Shown: positions 10,870 to 21,139 of the stretch, in pieces
How positions within the stretch are numbered: the first letter of the stretch is position 1
Layout: every line of letters begins with the position of its first letter
DNA from: Cyrtodaria siliqua
Lineage: Eukaryota > Mollusca > Bivalvia > Adapedonta > Hiatellidae
Assembly (NCBI GenBank): GCA_037043455.1
Contig: JAWPHD010011472.1
Coordinates: 1 to 64,000 of the forward strand
Direction: 5' to 3'
DNA: 64,000 nucleotides
Notes under the pieces: generated by a model
Databases searched by the model: none
What the model was told of the DNA's origin: nothing
What the model saw: the letters and a program-made list of their open reading frames with translations, nothing else
Program-made: the position numbers and the translations under genes

Positions 10870-11170
10870 TCTAGACCCATTCTCCATATTTTATCTCGAT
10901 GTACATGGAGGATGAGCCTGGCATGTTCATTCCTGTTAGGCGCCATATAACCTTTCATGTGTTGGTGCGCCTTAAACCCCCAATATAATTCAATTCAAAT
11001 GTAGTAACCGCCACTTAAGGTAAGAATTTCAACATTAAAGGTAACAACCTCCGCTCAAGTTAATCACCACTTCTGCTATAGGTAAAAAACGCTTACGTTA
11101 AAGGTAACAACGTTTCATGTCCACGCTAAAGGTAACAACTGTCTACGCTAAAGGTAACAACATTTTTTAA
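10870..11170 (-). mobile_element. SINE fragment plus adjacent GTAACAAC-type tandem repeat
   Basis: The segment GCGCCATATAACC, TTTCATGTGTTGGTGCGCC, then AATATAATTCAATTCAA (to about 11000) is the reverse of a SINE tail also seen at 31515. Beyond it, motifs CTAAAGGTAACAAC and AATGTAGTAACCGCCAC repeat to about 11170. These are related to the flanking inverted-repeat arms. Confidence 0.6.
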
Positions 11171-11199
11171 TATCTACAGTTTTGATGAAATTTGAGTAA

Positions 11200-11900
11200 A
11201 TGGGTTCTTTTTAGTTACCGTGGCACCTGATTCAAAATGTTTCAGTTGTACATGTAAACATGGTCAGTGTAAAATGTAATAGAGTGAAGTGATAAAATAT
11301 CGGACATTAATTTGCCTTTTTTTATTTAAAAATAAATAAATGATATTATCATCGCAACAGAATCGAACAAAATAGTCCTGCTCAAGTCTTAGACATAACA
11401 ACAATTAAATTCAAAAACGCGAAGTGGACCACAAAGAGACCAAATTTGCTGTTTGCGCCCACTCTGAATCCACTCTCGATAATCACTAAATACGTGTTAC
11501 TTACAATCTCATTAAAATCAGACCCTTTATCACGCTACGATACTCTACGCTACAAGGAGAAGAAGCGGAGAGTATCAAAGCGTAGTTAGGATTTGATTCT
11601 AATGAGATTGGTATTACTGATACAATGAAAGATAATACGAAAGTTCATCGTAGCATTGCCATTTGAATCTAAGTGCTAACTTTTTTTTGGAAACAGTTAA
11701 TACATGTACATTTGACACTCCTATGTTATAGGTCACTAAGCAGGTGGTGCCGAGTGTAAATGATTGATGTTTAGATCCTACTGACGTGTATGAGCTTTGA
11801 TTCGCGGCATGACATGTGCATTTATAAAACAATTCTAGAAGTTGTTTAATGTGCTTTGCGTTGACGTGTATATCTTATATTAATTTGTGTATAGTTTGTG
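11200..11900. other. Non-coding spacer with a small hairpin element
   Basis: No gene was seen. At about 11502-11615 an imperfect hairpin pairs CAATCTCATTAAAATCA and GATACTCTACGCT with AGAGTATCAAAGCGTAG and TGATTCTAATGAGATTGG. It is a foldback MITE candidate. Confidence 0.5.
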
Positions 11901-11904
11901 TTAC

Positions 11905-12336
11905 CATAATGGGAGAGCTCCGACACGATCCCAGTCACATATGGTGTACCACAAGGGTCTAACCTTGGCCTGATCCTATTCCTGGTATACATAAACGACT
12001 TTCCCGAAAACATTACCTCGCAAGTAAGGCTGTTCGCGGATGACACAGCACTATACCAGATAATAGACGACCAAAACACTGACAATACTACCCTACAGAC
12101 TGACCTCAACAAACTACTCGCATGGTCAATAAAGTGAGACATGAGCTTCAACCCTTCTAAGTGTCACGTCATTCAAACTAACAAGTCAAAAAACACTACC
12201 GACTACGTGCACATTACATGGACATACGTTAGAGACAGTCAGCAACGCTCGATACCTGGTGGTAAACCAGGTTGGCAACTTGTCATGGAACACTCATGTC
12301 GATCGCATTGCTGGAAATGCAACTCGCACTTTCAAA
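11905..12336 (+). pseudogene. LINE reverse-transcriptase relic, part 1
   Basis: The translation shows [40 protein letters not shown], then a stop, then DMSFNPSKCHVIQTN and, after a frameshift, VGNLSWNTHVDRIAGNATRT. These are motifs B, C (ADD), D and the thumb of a non-LTR RT of the Jockey/CR1-like type. Reverse transcriptase copies element RNA at a nicked target. This copy is dead: it has an in-frame stop, a frameshift and an interruption at 12337. Confidence 0.85.
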
Positions 12337-12636
12337 ACATGATAAAATGAACATGAATTTGGGGGAGTTCTACCCCTCTGCCTACCCATCCAACGGGATC
12401 TGCAGTGGCCCTATTCTTTGCCCCGGAACCACACGGGGCGGTTACTACAGTTAGCGGAATTGTTACCATTAGCGTTGAAATTGTAACCTTAAGTGGCGGT
12501 TACTGCATCGGAAGTGTTATCATTACACACATTACACACATATACATAATTATGTATAGATGAGTTTATGATATGTTTAATTGCATTTCATAAGTAATAT
12601 GTCACACGAATATCGGTCTATATACACTGTTATTAA
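12337..12636 (-). repeat. Right arm of the inverted repeat, inside a LINE relic
   Basis: This is the reverse complement of the 10433-10720 arm. It ends with TTAAAGGGACACACG, a MITE family 1 terminus, and LINE coding sequence resumes directly after it. The arm therefore separates two parts of the same LINE and replaces a short piece of it. Confidence 0.85.
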
Positions 12637-13090
12637 AGGGACACACGTCCACAACTTGAGTATGCCAGTTCTATCTGGGATCCCCACACCCAATCCAATA
12701 TAGACAAGCTTGAACTGATACAACGCCGAGCAGCACGCTGGACACACAATGATTACTCCAGGTACTCGAGCGTCACAACCATATTAAATATTTTGGATGG
12801 CGGTCGCTCGAACAACGTAGGGCAGATACACGTTTGTGTCTATTTTATAAAATAATCCACGGCCTGGTAGCTGTTCCGATGCCAGACTATATACAAAAAA
12901 ACACACCACATTTCTAGATATAGCCACCCAATGACCATGAATGACATTTAAGGAAATACATACTGGAGCAAACTATTACAAATACTCAGTTTTTCCCATT
13001 TCTATTGTTCAGTGGAATGCGCTACCTAAAGATATTGCCCTTAAGCAATATTTGAATTCCTTCAAACTTGTTGTAGCATAGGTCTTGAAA
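12637..13090 (+). pseudogene. LINE reverse-transcriptase relic, part 2 (C-terminus)
   Basis: It resumes as QLEYASSIWDPHTQSNIDKL, ELIQRRAARWTHNDYSRYSS, then after a frameshift SLEQRRADTRLCLFYKIIHG. This C-terminal region follows the RT in Jockey/CR1-like LINEs. It continues part 1 after the inverted-repeat arm, with roughly 30 codons missing. Several stops and frameshifts follow, and no intact product is possible. Confidence 0.82.
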
Positions 13091-13252
13091 TGTTGTTGTT
13101 ATCCTGATATTACCCGCTCACTACGACTTTTAACAACCTATCACTTTTACTCCCCTTACCCTTATTTTTAATCTTTACTGTTTCTGCTAACAGACACAGG
13201 CGCGCAACGACTAGAACGACTAGAAAATACCCGTGAGGATGTGCAGCAGAAT

Positions 13253-13278
13253 ATATAGATAGATAGATAGATAGATAA
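13253..13278 (+). repeat. GATA microsatellite
   Basis: Six uninterrupted ATAG repeats. Confidence 0.95.
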
Positions 13279-13422
13279 GGGGTTTCAAACATAACTGTGA
13301 TTTTATTACGTGTAAGCATCGAGATATATGCTGCATTCAATGCTATTTTTACAGTATGTTTTTTTTGACATGTTATCATAATCTCTATATTTCAAAAAAA
13401 CGTTTTATTTAAATTTCAATAA

Positions 13423-13590
13423 ATAGATTATTTATCTGCTGGGTTCGATTATAAGGAAATCCTTCATGAGATGGTAGACGTGCATAGTTTTTCACTCACT
13501 CGCATACGCTCGTTCGTGAAGAGAACCACACGTCTACCATCTCGTAAAGGATTTCTCTGTAATCGACCCCAACAGTTAAATAATCTCTAT
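13423..13590. mobile_element. Foldback element (hairpin, ~60-bp arms)
   Basis: The left arm (13423-13482: TTTATCTGCTGGGTTCGATT, GAGATGGTAGACGTG) pairs with the right arm (13528-13590: CACGTCTACCATCTC, AATCGACCCCAACAG). The loop is about 45 bp. Similar AATCTCTATAT...TTCAAAA stretches at about 13380 and 13582 may be flanking direct repeats. No coding capacity. Confidence 0.8.
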
Positions 13591-13971
13591 ATATTCAAAA
13601 TTAAGTTAACCTACTTATATTCATAAATATCATATACGTCATTAATATCCGAAGCAAGTCACATCGTGTTTCTTTTCAACGAAAGGATTGAACAACACGT
13701 TCGTAAGTTTATTTCCTTCACTTGCAACCAGTCTCGTTACAAATAACATTCTATTATTGTATTCATATTCAGACTGAGCTTAAGGTATATGTGCAATAAT
13801 TAGTGATGACGTATGTTCGTGCATTTGTTATGACTTTAAGGTACAATAAAGTGGTATCTTTCTACATGAATTGATTAATTATACATGATCATTGTATGAT
13901 ACTTTAAGCAGTCATTCATGCAAGTTTCTGTCACAGACCACGTGTATATTTTATATTGTTTAGGTCGTATT

Positions 13972-14815
13972 TAAAGTGGGTATATTAGGCGTTTTTACAG
14001 TCGGCCTGGGGTCTGAATTAAAATTGACAATTATTAATATTTACTAATCTAAAGAGCTTAAAACGATTGAGCCTAAAAATGACCCCTGATTTATCAGGAA
14101 ATTCATTTTGCGTGGTAATATGTGCTATCCGTGGTTACGCTTCTGGGTTAATTTAGTATGTGCTATCCGTGGTTACGCTCCTGTGTTAATTTAGGTAATA
14201 TGTGTTATCTGTGGTTACGCTCCTGTGTTAATTTAGGTAATTTGTACTATCCGTAGTTACGCTTCTGTGTTAATTTAGATAATATGTGCTGTCCGTGGTT
14301 ACGCTCCTCCTGGGTTAATTTAGGTAATATGTGCCATCCGTGGTTACGCTTCTGGGTTAATTTAGGTAATATGTGCTATCCGTGGTTACGCTCCTGGGTT
14401 AATTTAGGTAATATGTGCTATCCGTTGTTACGCTTCTGGGTTAATTTAGGTAATATGTGCTATCCGTGGTTACGCTCCTCCTGGGTTAATTTAGGTAAAA
14501 TGTGCTATCCGTGGTTACGCTTCTAGGTTAATTTATGTAATATGTGCTATCCGTGGTTGCGCTCCTGGGTTAATTTAGGTAATATGTGCTATCGGTGGTT
14601 ACGCTCCTGGGTTAATTTAGGTAATATGTGCTATTCGCGGTTACGCTTCTGTGTTAATTTAAGCATAAACTCCTGATTCCATTCGAAATCTTTGTTGAAT
14701 TCCAATGTTTGACTTGAACAATACAGTGATAACTCCATGCTTTGATTGATATTGACAGCTGTGACATTTGTATCATGAACTGAAACATTGTAAACCATTT
14801 TAAAATGTTATGTTT
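13972..14815 (+). mobile_element. MITE family 2 copy with internal array
   Basis: The flanks align in order with the 50186-50542 element: opening TTAAAGTGGGTATATTAGG, GAGCTTAAAACGATTGAGCC, GAAATTCATTTTGCGTGG; after the array CTGATTCCATTCG, TTTGATTGATATTG and TATCATGAACTGAAAC. The right end is degraded. The middle is expanded into a tandem array that is single-copy in the 50-kb element. Confidence 0.75.
14113..14665 (+). repeat. ~42-bp tandem array inside MITE family 2
   Basis: The unit GTAATATGTGCTATCCGTGG, TTACGCTCCTGGG, TTAATTTAG repeats about 13 times, with TCC or TTC variants. The longest open frame here (80 codons) is a repeat shadow. Confidence 0.93.
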
Positions 14816-15076
14816 TCATGGACAATTAGTTGAGCTCCTTCGTGCAAAATATTGAATGAATTGTGCACTTTGGGTTAAAAGAATGAGACTTGAAACAGTG
14901 ATATATGACATCATTTTTAGCTATAGGGCTAAGCAAATAAAATCCAATATTGCCGCCAAATTCAAAATGGCCGCCAAATTTACTGTAAATATCTATTATA
15001 AATAGTAAAATGATTATGCAATAGGTATACCGTTGATGCTCAAAATGAAAGTTTAATAGTAAAATAAATCAAAATA

Positions 15077-15269
15077 ATGTGATAAAAATTATATTTTTCC
15101 AAGATATAGAGGATCTGACGTGAGTTGTCATTTAATACAACATTTTATTAAACGAGTTCAGGAATTTGTTATTAAGCGAGCCTCTGGCGAGCTTAATAAC
15201 AAATTCCTGGACGAGTTTAATAAAATTTTGTATGAAATGACAACCAGTGTCAGATCCTTTTTATCACAT
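15077..15269. mobile_element. Foldback element with ~72-bp arms and 4-bp loop
   Basis: GGATCTGACGTGAGTTGTCA through ATTTGTTATTAAGCGAGCC (15111-15182) pairs with GCGAGCTTAATAACAAAT through TGACAACCAGTGTCAGATCC (15187-15257). An outer ATGTGATAAAAA / TTTTTATCACAT pair extends the arms. The loop is nearly absent, so this is a strong cruciform former. Confidence 0.85.
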
Positions 15270-15271
15270 GA

Positions 15272-15553
15272 ATTTTGAAATTTTGAATTTGAATTTTTGA
15301 AATTTTGAATTTTGAATTTTTGTATTTTGAAATTTTGAAATTTTGAAATTTGAATTTTTGAATTTTGAATTTTGAATTATTGAATTTTTGAATTTTTAAA
15401 TTTTTAAATATTTGAAATTTTGAAATTTTGAAATTTTGTGAAATTTGGAATTTTGAAATTTTGTGAATTTGTGAATTTTGGAATTTTGGAATTTTGGAAT
15501 TTTGTGTTTTGAATTTTTGGAATTTTGAAATTTTGAATTTTTGAATTTTGAAG
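15272..15553 (+). repeat. Low-complexity GAATTTT/GAAATTTT stretch
   Basis: Irregular repeats of GAATTTT, GAAATTTT and GGAATTTT span about 280 bp, directly after the foldback element. Confidence 0.95.
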
Positions 15554-15659
15554 TCGCCTTGTATTACACATGGTTAATATAAGAAAATACGTAATGGGTA
15601 TATTATACGGAATACAAGCAGTTTCATGTGATAAAAAACCATACTGTATGTTTACGTTC

Positions 15660-16005
15660 ATCCAGCGGTTGTTAGCTCTGCTGGCCCTTATGGGATGGCG
15701 AGTTGTCCGTCGTCTATCCGTCGTCTGTCTGCTAACTTTTATATCGTTAAGACGATAGGGCCTTCATTTTTCATCCGATCTTTACCAAATTTTAACAGAC
15801 TGTTAATATCAATAAAAGCTTGGACAACTTCGAAAACCAGCCAAATCGGACTGGTAACAGCGGAGTTATGGCCTTTGATTTAGTTAAAAGATGCTATAGT
15901 TTGCCTCGTTAAGACAATAGGGCCTTCAATTTTCATCCGTTCTTTTCAAAACTTTAGCAGATTGTTAATATCAATAAAAGCTCGGACACATTTGTAAACC
16001 AACAA
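15660..16005 (+). repeat. Dispersed ~120-bp-unit repeat (copy 2)
   Basis: Same family as 745-1260: CTCTGCTGGCC, GAGTTGTCCGTCGTC, AATATCAATAAAAGCT and GAGTTATGGCC motifs, about two units. Confidence 0.7.
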
Positions 16006-16009
16006 AATC

Positions 16010-17710
16010 GCAGTTCGTTATTCGAATTGCGAACTGGGTCCTGGCTCCCAGTTCGCAATTCGGCCGAATTGGCAACATGCTAAACTAACGGTGCTGAAGC
16101 ACTACTGTTCATCAGTCCAATAGAAAACAATATTTTATGAATTATTGTAAATAAAAAATAATAATTATGAATAAAATGGACATGTTGTTATATATTTGAA
16201 ATAGTTCCCAGTACGTTATTCGAATTGCGAACTGCGTCCTGGCTCCCAGTTCGCAATTCGGCCGAATTGGCAACATACTAAACTAACGGTGTTGAAGCAC
16301 TACTGTTCATCAGTACAATAAAAAAAACACAATATCAAATGAAGTATTATAAAGAAAAAAACATAATTATAAATAAAACGGACATGTTGACACATATTTG
16401 AAATAGTTCGCAGTACGTTATTTGAATTGCGAACTGTGAACTGCGTCCTGGCTCCCTGTTCGCAATTCGGCCGAATTGGCAACTGGCTAAACTAACGGTG
16501 CTAAAGACATTACAGTTTATTAGTGCAATAGAAAACAATATCGAATGAAGTATTCTAAAAACAACAACAACATAATAATAAATAAATCGGACATGTTTTC
16601 CCATATTTGAAATAGTTCGCAGTACGGTATTCGAATTGCGAACTGCAAACTGCGTCGTGGCTCGCAGTTCGCAATTCGGCCGAATTAGAAACTGGCTAAA
16701 CTAACGGTACTGAAGCCACTACTGTTCAACATTCCAATATAAAACAATATCAAATGAAGTATTTTAAAGATATATTTTTTAAAACGGACATGTTGTTATA
16801 TAGTTGAAGTAGTTGACAGTTCTTTATTCGAATTGCGAACTGCGTCCTGGCTCCCAGTTTGCAATTCGGCCGAATTGGCAATTGGCTAAACTAACGGTGC
16901 TGAAGGCATTGCAGTTCATCAGTCCAATAAAAGCAATATCAAATCAAGTATTCTAAAGAAAAAGACATAATTATAAATAAAACGGACATGTTGACACATA
17001 TTTGAAATAGTTCGCAGTACGTTATTTGAATTGCGAACTGCGAACTGCGTCCTGGCTCCCAGTTGGCAATTCGGCGGCCGAATTGGCAATTGGCTAAACT
17101 AACGGTGCTGAAGACATTACAGTTCATCAATCCAATAGAAAACAGTATCACATGAAGTATTTTAAAGAAAAATGCATAATTATAAATAAAACGCACATGC
17201 TGTTATATACTTGAAGTAGTGTGCAGTACGTTATTCGAATTGTGAACTGCGTCCTGTCTCCCAGTTCGCAATTCGGCCAAATTGAAAACTGGTTAAACTA
17301 ACGGTGCTTATGGCACTACTGTTCGACATTGCAATAGAAAACAATATCATATGAAGTATTCTAAAGGAAAAATCATAATTATGAATAAAACGGACATGTT
17401 GTTATATACTTGAAATAGTTCGCAGTACGTTATTCGAATTGCGAACAGCTCCCTGTTTCCACGGCCGAATTCGCAACTGGCTAAACTAACTGTACTGAAG
17501 GTACTACTCTTCATCAGCCCAATATAAAACAAAATCAAATGAAGTATTTTAAAGAAAAAAATAACGAAATCGGACGTGTTGTTATATAGCTGGAGTTGTT
17601 CGCAGTTCGTTATTCGAATTGCAAACTGCGACCTGGCCCCTAATCCGCAATTCAGCCGAATTGGCAACTCGCTAATCTAACGTCGCTGAAGGCTCTATTG
17701 AAGTAAACTA
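16010..17710 (+). repeat. ~200-bp satellite, nine copies, each with a hairpin
   Basis: TTCGAATTGCGAACTG recurs near 16021, 16219, 16421, 16630, 16828, 17025, 17233, 17432 and 17612. Each is followed 12-30 bp later by CAGTTCGCAATTCGGCCGAA, so every unit has an inverted repeat. The rest of the unit includes GGCTAAACTAACGGTGCTGA and AAACGGACATGTTG. The minus-strand open frames (60-106 codons) are shadows. Confidence 0.93.
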
Positions 17711-17802
17711 AGGAATAGAGAAGTGTTCACGTATGTCGAATCATGCGTAACGTTATAAACAAACAAAAATAAACCTGATCTGTATGCTGCAGAAAAAACA
17801 TA

Positions 17803-17895
17803 CTCTCTCTCTCTCTGTCTGTCTGTCTGTCTCCCTCTCTTTCTCTCTTTCTCCTATATGTTGTGTTCACTCTATTCATCACTCTCTCTCAATGT
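17803..17895 (+). repeat. CT/TCTG microsatellite
   Basis: A pyrimidine-rich run of (CT)n, (GTCT)n and CTTTCTCT. Confidence 0.9.
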
Positions 17896-18107
17896 GTTAT
17901 TTGCCATTGTAATTATTTAATTTATTTCACTCATTTACGCATTTACCATTTGGGAAGGATTTAAACTAATGTTGGTAGAACTTGTTACCCGAACCAAAAA
18001 GGCGTAAACAAATAGTACCGCGATATTAAGGAAAACCATCCTATCATGTTCGCTTATTATAATAAGATATATTAAGATTTTCTGAAATTTACGGTGTCCT
18101 GTTAGGG

Positions 18108-18246
18108 CTATCTTACCATCGCATCTTACCATCGACCATCGCATCTTACCATCGGCTATCGCATCTTACCATCGCATCTTACCATCGACCATCGCATCTT
18201 ACCATCGACGGTCGATTTTCGATGGTAAGATGCGATGGTAAGATGG
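18108..18246. repeat. Palindromic minisatellite (CATCTTACCATCG)
   Basis: CGCATCTTACCATCG repeats with CACCATCG-type spacers, then the sequence reverses to CGATGGTAAGATGCGATGG at 18222. The array can fold on itself into a hairpin. Confidence 0.88.
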
Positions 18247-18249
18247 TCC

Positions 18250-19020
18250 GAACAGAAATTGTTAAGAGCTCGCTGAAAAGCATATATATCACATACCTTG
18301 CGATGTGGGATTATATATATAAGGCATGACATATGTATCATATTACACTAGTGTAATGAACATAAATAGGAAGGCCGAATCATCCCTCTTTTTTACCTAC
18401 AGCTCTGTGTGCATCGCAATTGCCTCGTCGATTTCTGTTACCGTTTAAAATATCGGATTAAGGAAATCGTCGAGGTACTAAGTTCCGTTGTTTAGTTCCG
18501 TATGCAGAAGACCGACTTAACATACGAGTCATCATGCAAACATACAACATCCTACGACAACGTTATTAATAGGCAGCTACAATAATAAATGTTCCTTATG
18601 AAGAAATGTTTTGTGTTACGTTATAAACAGAATCCGTCATTAGTGCCTATTAAATGTTGAAATAATTATCTTATTGGATAAAATAAATATGATGCTCGGC
18701 ACGGCCTCGCATCATATACAGCCTCGCATCATATACCTTACCCAGCTCGTTAAATAAATTTAATATTAAACAGGCACTCATGTAAGAACCTCTATTTAAT
18801 ATAAGGGTAATTGTATGACAATTCAAGCTGAAATTAAAGATCAAACGTTGGCTATATACTCTGTTTAACAGGCCTCTTCAGCGTCCGGTAAACAAACAAA
18901 TAGTAGATAAAAGAACATCTTAGAAGATACTGTATTATATCTTGCTCAAAGATATAACAATCGAATACAATTGTACTACATACTATCATTATTAAAATCG
19001 CCAGTTCTTCATTATCTGTT
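18250..19020. other. No gene seen
   Basis: AT-rich sequence with no supportable coding, RNA or repeat structure beyond short simple motifs. Confidence 0.5.
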
Positions 19021-19027
19021 TGTGTCA

Positions 19028-19213
19028 TCATGCATATGTCCTGTTATACAATTGGAAATAGTAACATAACAGTACATCACCAGCAATTCTCGATGGACGT
19101 CTTGTATTCTCGTTGATCGTTAGTGTTAACGCAAATGTCGCAGTAGTATCCAGATGAACATACTTTCCTTCTTCTTGCGGATTTTTTTGTAATTCAATAA
19201 TTTCTTTAAACAT
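19028..19213 (-). pseudogene. Decayed paralogue of the 58.8-kb type II membrane first exon
   Basis: The minus-strand frame contains KYVHLDTTATFA and INENTRRPSRIAG. This matches EQLDTTATSAV and INGNTKRPWRIAG of the exon at 58830-59103. DNA similarity continues across the membrane segment (GTACTG...TGTATAACAGGACATATG against GTACTG...AGTATAACGGGAAC...TATATGG) in a shifted frame, so the hydrophobic segment is lost. The N-terminal tyrosine-rich part is not recognisable. No start consistent with the family is retained. It is a relic showing this exon type was once elsewhere in the locus. Confidence 0.65.
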
Positions 19214-19264
19214 GTTGGTCAGTTTATATCACCTTACTGGTTTAAACTGCTTCCTTTTTAAAAT

Positions 19265-19456
19265 CTAGGAATCTTTATGTGAGGAAGCTATCCAGCTGGC
19301 TTGCGGAACGTCGGTGGTTCTACCCAGGTGCCCGCCCGTGCACGAAAATTGCCCGGAGGGGCACCTGGGGTCTTCCTCCACCAATGGAAGCTGGAAAGTC
19401 GCCATATGACCTTAGCTGTTGGTGCGACTATAAAATCCAATTCAATCAATCAAATC
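19265..19456 (+). mobile_element. Short interspersed repeat with (CAAT)n tail, copy 1
   Basis: The sequence runs from AGGAATCTTTATGTGAGGA through GGTTCTACCCAGGTGCCCG to TTGGTGCGACTATAAAATCC and an AATCAATCAA tail. A nearly identical copy is at 48687-48882, with a longer tail. The near identity implies recent activity. The open frames (61 and 76 codons) recur in the second copy because the element does. Confidence 0.9.
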
Positions 19457-19785
19457 CTTTGTAAAATAATCTGGATTTATCTAACACTAATAATATCTAT
19501 ACGCATTTCAGCATGTAATATACTTAAATAAAATTATATTAAACATGTATTCAGATCATTGCAATGGACTTTAGTAACTTTGATATCATTAAGAGAATTG
19601 AATTGACTCGCTTATATGTCATACTATTTTCTTTATTGATGACATACATCTGGTACTGCATAGCTTTCATTAGCCGTGCTGATATTCCTGTTAGTCCGAG
19701 CGGATTTTTCTCCTCCAAAATGCCATGTTCTCAAGCTTCACGCAATTTTATTTCAATATTAAAAGTGTATGATGCTATTGCGATG

Positions 19786-19880
19786 CGCTGCCGACTGGTT
19801 AGCATACTCGCCTCTCGTCGCAGAGACCTTGAAATTGCTGAATGCATGCGTTACTCAGCGACTCACGCCCGTTAACCTAT
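19786..19880 (+). mobile_element. Possible degenerate tRNA-derived SINE head
   Basis: GCGCTGCCGACTGGTTAGCA resembles an A-box region of a Ser/Leu-type tRNA, and CGCAGAGACCTTG follows. The B-box is not clear, so this is weak. Confidence 0.3.
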
Positions 19881-20085
19881 ATATTCGCAGCTGCGGACTG
19901 GTTTACATGGTCGACTGATGACACAGCTGAGCTTGATGCAACAGGTCCAACAACAAATCAGTTAGGTTCATGTATCATATTATGAAATTGTTATGAATGG
20001 AATTTATTTTCAAATAGTCCCTTATAACTCGTTTAGAATGGCATAGTAAACATCATAATTTTGTGTAATGTTTTATTATTTATAA

Positions 20086-20745
20086 TACTGTACTATCACT
20101 ACCAAAATATCTTAACGTTAAATCACGTTAAAATAATGTGAAATTCACATGAATTTTTAACGTGAATTTCACATGAAACGAGCATTAAGGTGAATTTAAC
20201 GTTAAAAAATTAACGTGAAATTCACGTTAATTTAACGTGAAATAACGTAAAATTCATGTGAAATTCACGTTAGTGCTCATTTCACGTGAAATTAACGTTA
20301 AAATTTTCACGTGAAATTCACGTTATTACTCATTTCAATTCACGTGAAATAGCATGTTAGTACTCATTTTAATTCACGTGAAATTCACATAGTAATCATT
20401 TCAATTCACATGAAATTCACATAAGTACTCATTTCAGTTCATGCCCGGTTTCGGGCGTTTGTTGTTTTACATCTATAGTTTATATTACTACCATATCATC
20501 CCTTATTTTTTAATAGTTTTATCTTGATATATTTACATTAATTTTTTAATAATTCTTCATTTCTTCATCTTTCGTCAGTTTTTGCGCACAATATGACCTA
20601 TTTATGTGTCGACGTGCCGTAAAACACCATTCATTCATTCATTTCAGTTCAAGTGAAATTCACGTTAGTACTCATTTCAATTCACAGTACTCATGAATTT
20701 CAGTTCATGTGAAATTCACGTTAGTACTCATTTCAAGTGGACCTT
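20086..20745. repeat. Palindromic AACGTGAATTTCACGTT array (copy 1), split by a SINE
   Basis: Many overlapping dyads (CACGTGAAATTCACGT, AACGTGAATTTCACATG) with TTAGTACTCATTTCA spacers run 20116-20440 and resume at 20641-20745. The left flank, TACCAAAATATCTTAACGT, matches in inverted orientation the flank of the array at 41575-41935. This makes the array part of a dispersed element. Confidence 0.85.
20441..20643 (+). mobile_element. SINE-like element (CCGGTTTCGGGCG...CATTCATTCATT)
   Basis: It contains TAGTTTATATTACTACC, TTTTGCGCACAATATGACC, GTGTCGACGTGCCGTAAAAC and a (CATT)n tail. The same family is at 63175-63345 and, 3'-truncated by the window end, at 63915-64000. CATTTCAGTTCA flanks both sides here. 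It may be a 12-bp target duplication or just two repeat units of the host array. Confidence 0.8.
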
Positions 20746-20756
20746 TATTATACAAT

Positions 20757-21075
20757 CATTATACCCCAGCATGGGTTCATTGGTTAAGTCAAATCTGCAC
20801 CACTGTGCTTCGCGGATGTTGGGGAGAACATTCCTTCGTTATCCTTATCAGTCAGAAGGGGACGTAAAACGGGCAGTCCTGTATATCGTAGCTTTGTGGA
20901 GTACTGTGGCCTATTGGTGGAGTGCTGGACCTTGAATCGAAACGTCAAGGGTACGATCCCCGGCATGACCATAATGTGTTGTGTCCCTGAGCAAGCCACT
21001 TTATCTGCAATGTTTAGTTCTGGTTCTACCCAGAAAGACATCAAGAGTGATTGAGAGAGCTTTCGTTACTATCAA
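20757..21075 (+). mobile_element. tRNA-derived SINE
   Basis: A-box-like TGGCCTATTGGTGGAGTGC and B-box-like AGGGTACGATCCCCGG (20946-20961) lie at tRNA spacing. They are followed by CCTGAGCAAGCCACTTTATC, which resembles the conserved central domain of several animal SINE families. The upstream 30 bp (ATACCCCAGCATGGGTTCAT) recurs at 36027. Ends in AATAAATCAAAA. Confidence 0.7.
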
Positions 21076-21139
21076 TGTAAAATAAATCAAAAAAAAATCA
21101 TCAGAGTCTATGTAGATTTAATGTGAAATGCATAGCATT

